From Stramenopiles sp. TOSAG23-6 (Eukaryota > Sar): 10,247 nt of DNA. The stretch is taken from the NCBI GenBank assembly GCA_900128565.1, contig LT636326.1, positions 1-10,247 on the forward strand. The letters are read 5' to 3'. The stretch's first letter is position 1. Every line of letters begins with the position of its first letter. Below, piece by piece: positions 6,401 through 10,035 of this stretch. Under the pieces are notes generated by a model. It had not been told where the DNA came from and searched no databases. It saw nothing but the letters and a program-made list of their open reading frames with translations. The position numbers and the translations under genes are program-made.

Positions 6401-9059
6401 TTTCGCTGGAGAAGTAACACAGTGGTTGCTAAANCAAAGCACGGCCTGGGGGGATATTATTTANAATTGTGGTACGGATCCAGTGGGTGTTAGCCCTCCA
6501 GATCGACGTAGGCTCTCACATGCTCAAAGTGACGGTGTCGTAATTGCAACTGTCCCAATTGTTTGTGGAAAGACTACACCAAAATTTTTGGATACAAAAA
6601 TAAGCATCGAAGCTCCTTCCGATTGCAAAACTGGTGAATTAAAAGTATCCAAAGTAAAACAAAAAGGTACAATGAAACATGAAGGATCTAGTGTCGTTGA
6701 TCCAATATTACTCAGCGGNCTAAAACATGATACAAATTATTGGGGTATTGCTGCTGGTGATGCAATGCAGTTTGAAGTTCCTAATGGTGTCACTATTGGT
6801 AAGGTTTGTTTACCGATTAATATTCAAGAGTATAAAACAAATTTGGGTTTTAATGATAAAGGCCCCTTCAAGGTATGGGATGTTGCAGAACGAACAAAAC
6901 GACCNAATGGTTTATATTATTACACGCCTATGTTTACTACTCCTTCCTCAAAAGATATTGAAGCAGATAAAGTGTGCTTTGATGGTTTCACGTCTGATAA
7001 TTCCCCACACTCTTCAAGGACATTCGTTGCTGCTTTGAGAGCACCAGGAAACAAAGAAGAATATGTCGCTTTTCAAGATACGAAACAGTTGAGTAATTTC
7101 TGTCACAAGATTAGTGATAGTGTTCTAACTGGAGATAGTATTGTGTCAAGCTTTGTTACGACATCAGAAGGTTCATGTGTGTGTTTCTCTGGCTTCGTTG
7201 CAGACACGAAATCAGGTCCTTCTGCAACCCAGACATGTAGTGCCGGTTGCTTCAACAATTGCCACGCTGGTAAATGTACAAACTTTAACACTTGTGACTG
7301 TGATACTGCCAATACATGTGAGGTATTGAATACTGAAAGTCCTTTTTCTGACTGTGCTATGCCACGTGTATGTTCTTCCAACGGGGTACAAAAATGTGTA
7401 TCAGGGAAAATTGTTTGTGAATGTACAGCTGGCTTCGAGGGATCGACTTGTGATACACCAACTGTAACAAACACAGACGACAAAACATTCTTTAATGATG
7501 GATTGAAAAATGTTGATAAAACGACTGATGATACTACCGTGAAATCATTAGAGGACGTTATGAAGTCGCCTAGTGGTGGACAACCCCCCCAATCAAATGA
7601 CCAGTCTAATCCAACTGATGGAAAGGTGTGTGAAAAGGGATTTGAGGGAGACGATTGTTCCACTGAAACTAAAGATTGCATAGGCGCTTACAGTACTTGC
7701 GATTCTAGCTGTTTCAAATATTATAAATGGTCACAATACGCAACTTCTAAAGGTCAGGACTGCCCACATCGATTGAACGAGATTAAGGCGTGTACATACG
7801 ATGAATCTGCAACAGATGAATGTAAAGAACCAGTGATTGATTGCGTTGCCTCTGTTGAATTTGCAGTTAATAATGATTGTAACTGTAGTGGTGGCGACTT
7901 TTGTAAAGCAGGTACATTTTGTTACGATAAGAAGTGTCACGATAAAATGAAAGAAGGTGCATTAAAGTGTCCACAAAGCGATACTCATGCACTCCAAGGA
8001 GATTGTATGTGTAAGGATAACAAATGTTCAAAAGGTCATTTCTGTCTTTCTACAGGCNAGTGTAGTCCGAAAGCAAAGGAGTCCGAGAAAACCGACCAAC
8101 AAGATGGACCACAACATATTAATGTTGATGAAACTGCTACTAGTGAAGGTACTGGAGCTTGGAAACTGGGTCATACATATAAAACAATTAATATGAATGT
8201 TGGTGATAGTGTTGANTTCGTATTTAACGAAGGCGCCCACGATGTAATACAAATGAAATCAAGTAAAGCTTACGATGCATGTGATTTTAAAGATTCGACA
8301 TTGTTGGCTGCAATTGGCAATCCATTTTCTTTTACACCAAAAAGTGACGGAACGTATTATATTGCCTGTGGCATTGTTGGTCACTGTAATGCCGGGCAAA
8401 AGGTGAAAATTGTTGTTTTTCCTGCAAACGAGAAAATACCAGACATTGACAAGGAGGATCCGAATACGAATTTTGGCCCAAAATATTCAGACTGTCCACA
8501 AAGTGATACTGACGCACTCAAAGAGGTGTGTATGTGTAAAGATAACAAATGTGAAGTAGGTCAATTCTGCAGAAAGACCGGNAGTGTTTGTTCACCTGAA
8601 GCCCTTCCTGGATCGAAAGAGTCCGACAAGCAACATGTCAAGGTGCAAGCTACGGTTAGCATGGTGTTTAAAAATCGAGTATATGATCCTACTAATGAAG
8701 ATTACAAGTTGGAGAAAGAGTTGGTCGTTGAGACTCTTGCACTGTTCGACCGAACAATTCCTGGTGGAGCTGATTCGATTGTNATGTCTGAAGGTTCACT
8801 TCGAGTGACATTTCCTGTTGAGTTTGTTGCTAACAAGGATGATGACAATACAAGCACATCACTTACTAACGTAATCGCCAAAGAGTTACACTCGACAACC
8901 TTTTTTGAGCGTGTTTCTGTTGATGTNAAGGTTAAAGATGTGAGCAATATTACCGGCAATCCTGGTAATGTTGTGATGATTGAGGGTGCTGGTATTCTTG
9001 TTGCACCTGAGATTTCGTTAACATTCATGGGAGCGCTAGTTTCAATATTGGCTCTGTAA
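3..9059 (+). CDS. Giant modular cysteine-rich surface/extracellular protein (5' partial)
   Basis: The frame is open from base 3 to a TAA at 9057-9059, giving 3018 residues without an intron. The ATG at 75 is internal to a repeat that already starts at base 3, so the true start and signal peptide lie upstream. Modules in order are: two 80-residue six-Cys repeats (3-420); a region with three C-x7-C 'YC' motifs and a DUF4215-like repeat (770-1570); a relatively Cys-poor stretch (about 1750-2090); long Cys-rich segments with Gly-x-Trp modules (2400-4660); a third repeat copy and a low-complexity linker (4689-5144); more Cys-rich segments (5160-6230); a Cys-poor, probably beta-rich unrecognised part (6240-7170); EGF-like and TSP1-like segments; three CxC modules around a phytocyanin-like copper domain; a C-terminal alpha/beta domain; and a hydrophobic tail. 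The many cysteines and known extracellular modules point to a secreted, surface-anchored protein used in adhesion, matrix or cell wall. I do not recognise the full-length protein, and its exact role is unknown. Confidence 0.93.
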   Translation, partial: PECIKSCFVGLQKEPDCEFIGKCDMTKCDDVTKTHLEAYVKGGCQDDKEKQPSDDQTKTDKPSDDQSKNDKEKQSDDNGTPECIKSCFVGLQKEPDCEFIGKCDMTKCDDVTKTHLEAYVKGGCQDDKEKQPSDDQTKTDLSKPAEGYRDLINKVDPSKCSVDKCKSDLCCDAHKALKELQTNKSAYIAFVAKAKAKENDKMKFCLDILNIKGDPDHFFKCLSNICMSCYETETSSGKDEEEKVIVPESESDKRNACAKHIVSYCKSQNGSDDACKTSSCDFKKQDGVDSPCDSGVCGGLYENAYLGSSGSGACTKLRADIVKEYAKNNMILPKKGSSIYETMLGRNQITGKEVVGLPNISADLLATCKSATHSESIQCFDKVVAYCNTEKGWHSPECAAESVCGDGFITWGEVCDDGDNPVGSEFDGCGSTCDXIDENFVCPYPGKPCEVCTREKASSKSVPCPFCLNEKLSSKASPCTFEQCQKAACETAACKFKAATECDNYVKNYCKELKDLGKYDPGCSSWEPTAPKHQKPVIPNGKPFTKYQGPDKSIPACVYEIASITLPHGHYRGFEFALIECNFEDMSKGPSKPGDTTPKVEYFSPVDYLSTDQKSALSANALKKLEEQAAHKKKTLVPLTELTETELFAYSDPSLTGDGDSNSVGDESAFYTEIAALYHGKPDRNWGDENREDDKCSRMPGFRSRSHHGGALIAVPPSDDILQYALRSELYRAKWNLKNGHGDHLKEFSGLNVKSSTETPNKKDGVYQAYIKLSETELQWRGGKMVEVKREERYHDDACNDDECMSLRKHLDSGNAVLNTGSALYRSTCEDSDCEDKLAPCKTLALNKMEPNRFERCQEGKPCPLDAANVVRTNAIKNLVNADISSWGXLXQHLFRAAAASNASIFRELNAMSTSVLGKNVGTEKLTRERRDYCEHEEYSFNVEKKSYEQNTTWFEDPCCNRELQDTQCCAPKTVTESFVVPKCADNDKSLKCVDEKIKRYCPGDLSIAKGALVSKFASDQETARKIKSGQVLKLDSKQFEETWMFEHKCRSKMDAEDVTCKKDSDCYCSKSTCDTREKRCTTDPSDEIACYAECFLNEYGSKNVFLVEHLLQQWQSKVESDTRIGVVDLFETDDSGVKDDSLEKFVGLWNEKMTADGCVGHDDWSPEIGQSGVREVCNDSCLNENVCYNHHVREQWNRNKAKENNGHHHWVNMDTKTHCMENAPEGSKWVSYSDGHGECVLPYTGVVACSDSHKCREDCWNICKDETACKEANGTWFLEEGRGQCCPNGKYVREPENEHFGRGKYCSHLAPDQEVGWHIRDETCCEAAGGTWHYNPRGDYYECCTGVWKEESKGHSAHCSYHADTWEQCHTCVDKCKSSFEKCRECETKRDTCCKDEVISQNKDACLSXKRCNNEEIHYHVGECFDGNDQKIASIKYPWECRTRRYEESNLIREGMDHGSPAKVKSNIRWVVPSEACTSEKPFCSNLWGWPESRPSRCTLHGHPFSSESSCKLLTGTEFKHGQCYFIGGVSDKADCVAKVANSVNEYLKTQNGKXRLEATGDVQTGDGDPSMTXEKEKQSDDNGPPECIKSCFDGLQXEPDCEXIGKCDXTXCDDATKTYLEAXVKGGCKDDKEKQMDVQTGDGDDPSKEGGKSEDGNEKPQDGNGEKPQDGNGEKPQDGNEKPQDGNGEKSQDGNEKPQDGNGEKPQDENEKLTGGEISADQIANCVADMKEENAPQTSTGEKALHSWSATSCDIKVDREIDNLYLHVRFEPSSFNNKEQCEQGMCEYLNNKYGWAGWSSDQCEKFSEGGCSRHCFQGCKSHKNGACFKKNPESQKYDFVGLQSENTYDSDQKKCTNKQGGEKTDVLSEDECKKTCVSSELFTCPTVTSDTDENREKCESNPWNHEEHKHGVSKNGLPESVNEELHCHMSHEPCATKELXEAEGHCNDEWQMTTEICDDAGWTLGDKMHGTVCEGSGKTETCKEVECKKRTKIRGVCVDVNTHHCKEGRLHHMFGCRVVGKVSQTKCESEGYKWYEPSKTKTECLSRMGCVDDTEGWQRKRLITKAECDKCAGGVXVMAPFFRWHGGVWGIAKPRPLKWHDSLGIKSTNTWGKTQASYKLESELAKPVLKTFAGEVTQWLLXQSTAWGDIIXNCGTDPVGVSPPDRRRLSHAQSDGVVIATVPIVCGKTTPKFLDTKISIEAPSDCKTGELKVSKVKQKGTMKHEGSSVVDPILLSXLKHDTNYWGIAAGDAMQFEVPNGVTIGKVCLPINIQEYKTNLGFNDKGPFKVWDVAERTKRXNGLYYYTPMFTTPSSKDIEADKVCFDGFTSDNSPHSSRTFVAALRAPGNKEEYVAFQDTKQLSNFCHKISDSVLTGDSIVSSFVTTSEGSCVCFSGFVADTKSGPSATQTCSAGCFNNCHAGKCTNFNTCDCDTANTCEVLNTESPFSDCAMPRVCSSNGVQKCVSGKIVCECTAGFEGSTCDTPTVTNTDDKTFFNDGLKNVDKTTDDTTVKSLEDVMKSPSGGQPPQSNDQSNPTDGKVCEKGFEGDDCSTETKDCIGAYSTCDSSCFKYYKWSQYATSKGQDCPHRLNEIKACTYDESATDECKEPVIDCVASVEFAVNNDCNCSGGDFCKAGTFCYDKKCHDKMKEGALKCPQSDTHALQGDCMCKDNKCSKGHFCLSTGXCSPKAKESEKTDQQDGPQHINVDETATSEGTGAWKLGHTYKTINMNVGDSVXFVFNEGAHDVIQMKSSKAYDACDFKDSTLLAAIGNPFSFTPKSDGTYYIACGIVGHCNAGQKVKIVVFPANEKIPDIDKEDPNTNFGPKYSDCPQSDTDALKEVCMCKDNKCEVGQFCRKTXSVCSPEALPGSKESDKQHVKVQATVSMVFKNRVYDPTNEDYKLEKELVVETLALFDRTIPGGADSIXMSEGSLRVTFPVEFVANKDDDNTSTSLTNVIAKELHSTTFFERVSVDXKVKDVSNITGNPGNVVMIEGAGILVAPEISLTFMGALVSILAL
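771..1571 (+). other. Three 'C-x7-C' YC motifs, about 122 residues apart
   Basis: The motifs CAKHIVSYC (771), CFDKVVAYC (1137) and CDNYVKNYC (1506) share C-x3-[IV]-x2-Y-C and are each followed after 10 to 15 residues by another Cys. The third continues to DPGC, a common ending of such motifs. Their starts are 366 and 369 bp apart. The sequences between them are not visibly homologous, so these are repeated heads rather than full repeats. A likely role is disulfide-stabilised helical hairpins, which is inference. Confidence 0.55.
1212..1349 (+). other. DUF4215-like (Myxococcus-type) Cys repeat in the giant protein
   Basis: The segment reads CGDG, then GEVCDDGDN, then DGCGSTC, then FVC and GKPC. 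This is the classic order of the DUF4215 family: CGDG, xExCDDGN, DGCSxxC, W/F-x-C. The family is found in extracellular proteins of many protists and some bacteria. One codon is ambiguous (ang at 1305-1307: Lys, Arg, Thr or Met) but lies outside the conserved cysteines. The molecular function is not established. Confidence 0.8.
3798..4103 (+). other. Tandem ~56-residue Cys / Gly-Thr-Trp modules
   Basis: Two units start with DETAC-KEANGTW (3798) and DETCC-EAAGGTW (3966), each followed by an aromatic/acidic stretch, a Cys-Cys pair and a later CSxH motif. The offset is 168 bp. The copies are diverged in sequence but keep the cysteine pattern. Related single motifs with Cys, then Gly-x-Trp or Gly-x-Lys-Trp, then Cys occur at 3660-3720 and 6090-6140. 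I do not recognise a named domain. Confidence 0.65.
4665..4676 (+). other. K-R-R-L candidate proteolytic processing site
   Basis: Codons aaa-cgn-cga-ttg give Lys-Arg-Arg-Leu; the N is at a fourfold-degenerate position, so it is certainly Arg. The site lies directly before the mid-protein repeat block, in a hydrophilic Cys-free linker. RXL-type sites are known processing sites in diatom silica-associated proteins, and dibasic sites are general secretory-pathway cleavage sites. Cleavage here is inference. Confidence 0.35.
4688..4939 (+). repeat. 24-bp direct repeats flanking the third Cys-repeat copy
   Basis: Bases 4688-4711 recur exactly at 4916-4939, 228 bp apart, encoding DVQTGDGD on both sides of the six-Cys module. 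The 228-bp unit is a whole number of codons. The arrangement looks like one unit of a former tandem array, or a module inserted with duplication of its flank. Confidence 0.9.
4728..4912 (+). repeat. Third, diverged copy of the six-Cys repeat
   Basis: This stretch is clearly homologous to bases 208-408. It has the same EKQSDDNG lead-in, the same six cysteines at the same spacing, and the same DDKEKQ end. It differs at several bases (for example Asp for Val after the second Cys, and Ala-Thr-Lys-Thr-Tyr in place of Val-Thr-Lys-Thr-His) and holds five N bases at 4797, 4816, 4835, 4841 and 4877. Two of those codons (nag at 4797, tan at 4875) could in principle be stops, but the other copies have Lys and Tyr there. 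This copy is about 4.5 kb from the tandem pair in the same reading frame. Confidence 0.95.
4980..5144 (+). repeat. Degenerate 24/21-bp minisatellite encoding EKPQDGN(G)
   Basis: Seven units plus a remnant follow each other in frame: EKPQDGNG, EKPQDGNG, EKPQDGN, EKPQDGNG, EKSQDGN, EKPQDGNG, EKPQDEN, EK. Unit starts are 4980, 5004, 5028, 5049, 5073, 5094, 5118 and 5139. Units alternate between 24 and 21 bp, depending on the presence of the final Gly codon. A partial unit (EDGN) precedes the array. The product is a charged, flexible, Cys-free spacer between Cys-rich blocks. Such arrays commonly vary in copy number between alleles. Confidence 0.96.
6504..6515 (+). other. R-R-R-L candidate proteolytic processing site
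   Basis: The codons encode Asp-Arg-Arg-Arg-Leu-Ser within a Pro-Pro-led, probably exposed segment of the Cys-poor region. Together with the K-R-R-L at 4665 it would divide the chain into three parts of very different composition. Actual cleavage is unproven. Confidence 0.35.
7176..7658 (+). other. EGF-like segments
   Basis: The segment has the laminin/tenascin-type EGF pattern: CVCFSGF at the start, then CxxxCxxGxCxxxxxCxC (7230-7310), then VCECTAGFEGSTC ending at 7451. After a Thr/Asp/Ser/Pro-rich, Cys-free linker (7452-7628), a half-EGF signature CEKGFEGDDC follows at 7629-7658. The C-x-C-x2-G-[FY]-x-G-x2-C endings are the recognised hallmark. These are extracellular protein-interaction modules. 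Module boundaries are approximate. Confidence 0.75.
7674..7844 (+). other. Thrombospondin type-1-like segment
   Basis: The segment begins DCIGAYSTCDSSC and continues with aromatic and polar strand-like residues, GQDCP, KACTY and a terminal C. This matches the TSP1-like pattern D-C-x-G-x-[WY]-S-x-C-x-x-x-C...C-P...C...C found in many protist surface proteins. The usual first Trp is replaced by Tyr, and the second half is short. It immediately precedes the first CxC module, sharing the Cys at 7842. Confidence 0.6.
7842..8591 (+). other. Three CxC cysteine modules bracketing the copper domain
   Basis: The modules lie at 7842-7937, 7968-8063 and 8493-8591. They share C-x11/12-C-x-C-x4-C-x5-C, ending in a further Cys after 4 to 6 residues. 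The second and third share CPQSDT, CMCKDNKC and G-x-FC almost exactly; the first is more diverged (CNCSGGDFC). Two lie before and one after the cupredoxin domain, so they look like duplicated spacers or partner-binding modules. I know no established function. Confidence 0.75.
8154..8423 (+). other. Phytocyanin/plastocyanin-like copper-binding (cupredoxin) domain
   Basis: The segment from GAWKLG to KIVVFP has the eight-stranded cupredoxin look: GDSVxFVF, then His at 8238 in GAHDVIQM, then a block from YDACDF to GNPFSFTP, then YYIACGIVGHCNAGQKVKI. The type-1 copper ligands can be read: His (8238), Cys (8367), His (8382), and Gln (8397) in the axial position. Spacing Cys-x4-His-x4-Gln is as in stellacyanin-type phytocyanins, where Gln replaces the usual Met. 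The two extra cysteines (in YDAC and GHC) fit the conserved phytocyanin disulfide. It should bind copper outside the cell; electron transfer or redox cross-linking is possible but inferred. Confidence 0.9.
8637..8945 (+). other. C-terminal alpha/beta domain, possibly SEA-like
   Basis: The stretch has almost no cysteine and reads as alternating strand and helix: a strand (VKVQATVSMVF), a helix (KLEKELVVETLALF), a strand (SLRVTFPVEFV), a helix (SLTNVIAKEL) and a strand (VSVDVKVKDV). This order resembles the ferredoxin-like fold of membrane-proximal SEA domains, and its place just before the anchor fits. There is no clear G-S-V-V-V autocleavage site. The assignment is structural intuition only. 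Confidence 0.35.
8985..9056 (+). other. C-terminal hydrophobic tail, likely GPI-anchor signal
   Basis: The protein ends with small residues Gly-Ala-Gly (8985-8993), then a mostly hydrophobic 21-residue tail ending ...GALVSILAL directly before the stop. There is no basic cytoplasmic end, which is typical of a GPI-attachment signal with the omega site in the small-residue cluster. One Glu inside the tail weakens the call. A short single membrane span is the alternative. Either way the protein would be held at the cell surface. Confidence 0.6.
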
Positions 9060-9061
9060 GA

Positions 9062-9087
9062 AGTATTATAAATGATTTGATAATACT
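9062..9087 (+). repeat. 3'UTR hairpin 1 (8-bp perfect stem)
   Basis: agtattat (9062-9069) pairs exactly with ataatact (9080-9087) across a 10-base loop, starting two bases after the stop codon. The stem is AT-rich and so of modest stability. Confidence 0.7.
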
Positions 9088-9089
9088 CT

Positions 9090-9125
9090 AGATATCCGAT
9101 GTGTACATATTTTTATCGGATATTT
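9090..9125 (+). repeat. 3'UTR hairpin 2 with Pumilio-type octamer in the loop
   Basis: atatccgat (9092-9100) pairs exactly with atcggatat (9115-9123); a G-T wobble and one A-T pair extend the stem to 9090-9125. The 14-base loop contains TGTACATA (9102-9109), an exact match to the PUF-protein element UGUANAUA, followed by a T run. Exposure in a loop would favour single-strand recognition. Function is inferred. Confidence 0.65.
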
Positions 9126-9290
9126 TCTTCCAATGTGGTATTGGGTAGATTGCTTACATTTTGAACATAAAAAAATCATAACTATGTACCGTTGAATCAT
9201 CAAATATATATCTTTTTATAAAATATTCTTCTCCCCTTTCCGTGAATTAGTTCAAAGTGAAAATAAGTTACAGAAAGATTTTCTTACTCA

Positions 9291-9869
9291 CTATAATATA
9301 AAGTCAACCATCCACTTTATTCTCTTGGAATAATCCCCCGTATGATATTTTGTTTCCTTAAAGTGCGCGGGCGAAGGTGAGTTTTGTGAGGCTGCATGAC
9401 CTCCCCTTTGCTCTTTTTTGCGCGTCTTCACTGAATCGTATCTCATTTGAAATGTTGACCGATTATCACTGTGAGGTGCACGTGACTGATTGTTTCCATG
9501 CCCAGCACTATAACGACGGTTACTTGCATTCAAACCGGGGTGAAATACACTACCCCAAACTTCTTTACTCCGTGAATTGTGTCGATTTAGAGTATTGTTT
9601 GAATGGTTTCCAAGTAAAGCTTTGCAATCACTTGGAAGTTTTAAGAAAGGTAACTTCTTACTTAGATCCCTGCAATATGACTCTTTATCCTTCTTTGATT
9701 TTGAATTTGTATTGTCACTCGGTGTTTTTTTATTGGAATTCTCCTCAACGCGGTTGAATTCTCTTTGCATTGTTCCCCTCCACATTGAAGTATGTGTTTC
9801 TTGTATAATGAACCAGTAAAGATAGAAGATATTGTAAGAGTGGTTAGTCGGCCATTCATGTAAATTCAT
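9291..9869 (-). CDS. Hypothetical Ser/Asn/Lys/Arg-rich protein, 192 residues
   Basis: The frame is open from a stop at 9936-9938 to TAG at 9291-9293, 215 codons, which is very unlikely by chance in DNA of about 40% GC. GC content is raised relative to the flanking AT-rich spacer. From the ATG at 9869 the product starts with an aromatic stretch (YNIFYLYWFII, residues 12-22), then is polar and basic, probably disordered, ending KRIKWMVDFIL. There are only two cysteines and no recognisable domain. An alternative start is the Met at 9785 (residue 29). The region between the two starts has a branch-point-like ACTAAC, a pyrimidine-rich run and an AAG, so it might be an intron end, with this ORF being a terminal exon. 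It is convergent with the giant gene and divergent from the gene at 10036. I do not recognise it. Confidence 0.5.
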   Translation of the reverse strand: MNLHEWPTNHSYNIFYLYWFIIQETHTSMWRGTMQREFNRVEENSNKKTPSDNTNSKSKKDKESYCRDLSKKLPFLKLPSDCKALLGNHSNNTLNRHNSRSKEVWGSVFHPGLNASNRRYSAGHGNNQSRAPHSDNRSTFQMRYDSVKTRKKEQRGGHAASQNSPSPAHFKETKYHTGDYSKRIKWMVDFIL

Positions 9870-10035
9870 GTTGGAATTTACTTTTTGACCACTTCGATTT
9901 TCAGGCGTATATTTCGTGTTGTGTTCGCGTGTCAGTCAACTCAACGGCAGTTACAAAGACATTACACAGTAATAGTATCACCGTTCGTCTGTATTTTAAC
10001 AAAAACCACCGGTGATCATTTCACTGCCACAAAAC
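9870..10035. promoter_or_regulatory. Short divergent intergenic region, putative bidirectional promoter
   Basis: If both flanking starts are right, 166 bases separate two divergent genes and must hold both promoters and 5' leaders. I see no convincing TATA box. The clearest element is the inverted repeat ATTAC-ACA-GTAAT at 9961-9973. Both start codons have A at -3, a favourable context. Confidence 0.35.

Larger units (their letters stand above)
1306..8927. other. 22 isolated N positions within the giant ORF
   Basis: Ns occur at 1306, 2669, 2673, 4230, 4670, 4727, 4797, 4816, 4835, 4841, 4877, 5828, 6236, 6434, 6464, 6719, 6905, 8058, 8216, 8582, 8783 and 8927. Sixteen are at third codon positions. 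Eight codons still give a certain residue (Ser 2667, Arg 4668, Gly 6234, Gly 6717, Pro 6903, Gly 8580, Val 8781, Val 8925). Six (4230, 4797, 4875, 5826, 6462, 8058) could be a stop for one or two of the four bases. None occurs before 1306 or after 8927. Confidence 0.98.
9060..9290. other. AT-rich intergenic/3'UTR between convergent genes
   Basis: These 231 bases separate the stop of the giant gene from the stop of the minus-strand ORF. They are AT-rich, with no supported coding potential. The first 65 bases hold two hairpins. I see no canonical AATAAA in either direction. Confidence 0.8.

Noticed and set aside
7103-7681. 192-codon minus-strand ORF under the EGF region
   Set aside because: It lies fully antisense to recognisable EGF and TSP1-like coding sequence, so it is a shadow frame.
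9377-9757. 126-codon plus-strand ORF within the minus-strand ORF
   Set aside because: It is nested in the longer minus frame, lacks a signal peptide or domain, and is better explained as its shadow. The reverse cannot be fully excluded.
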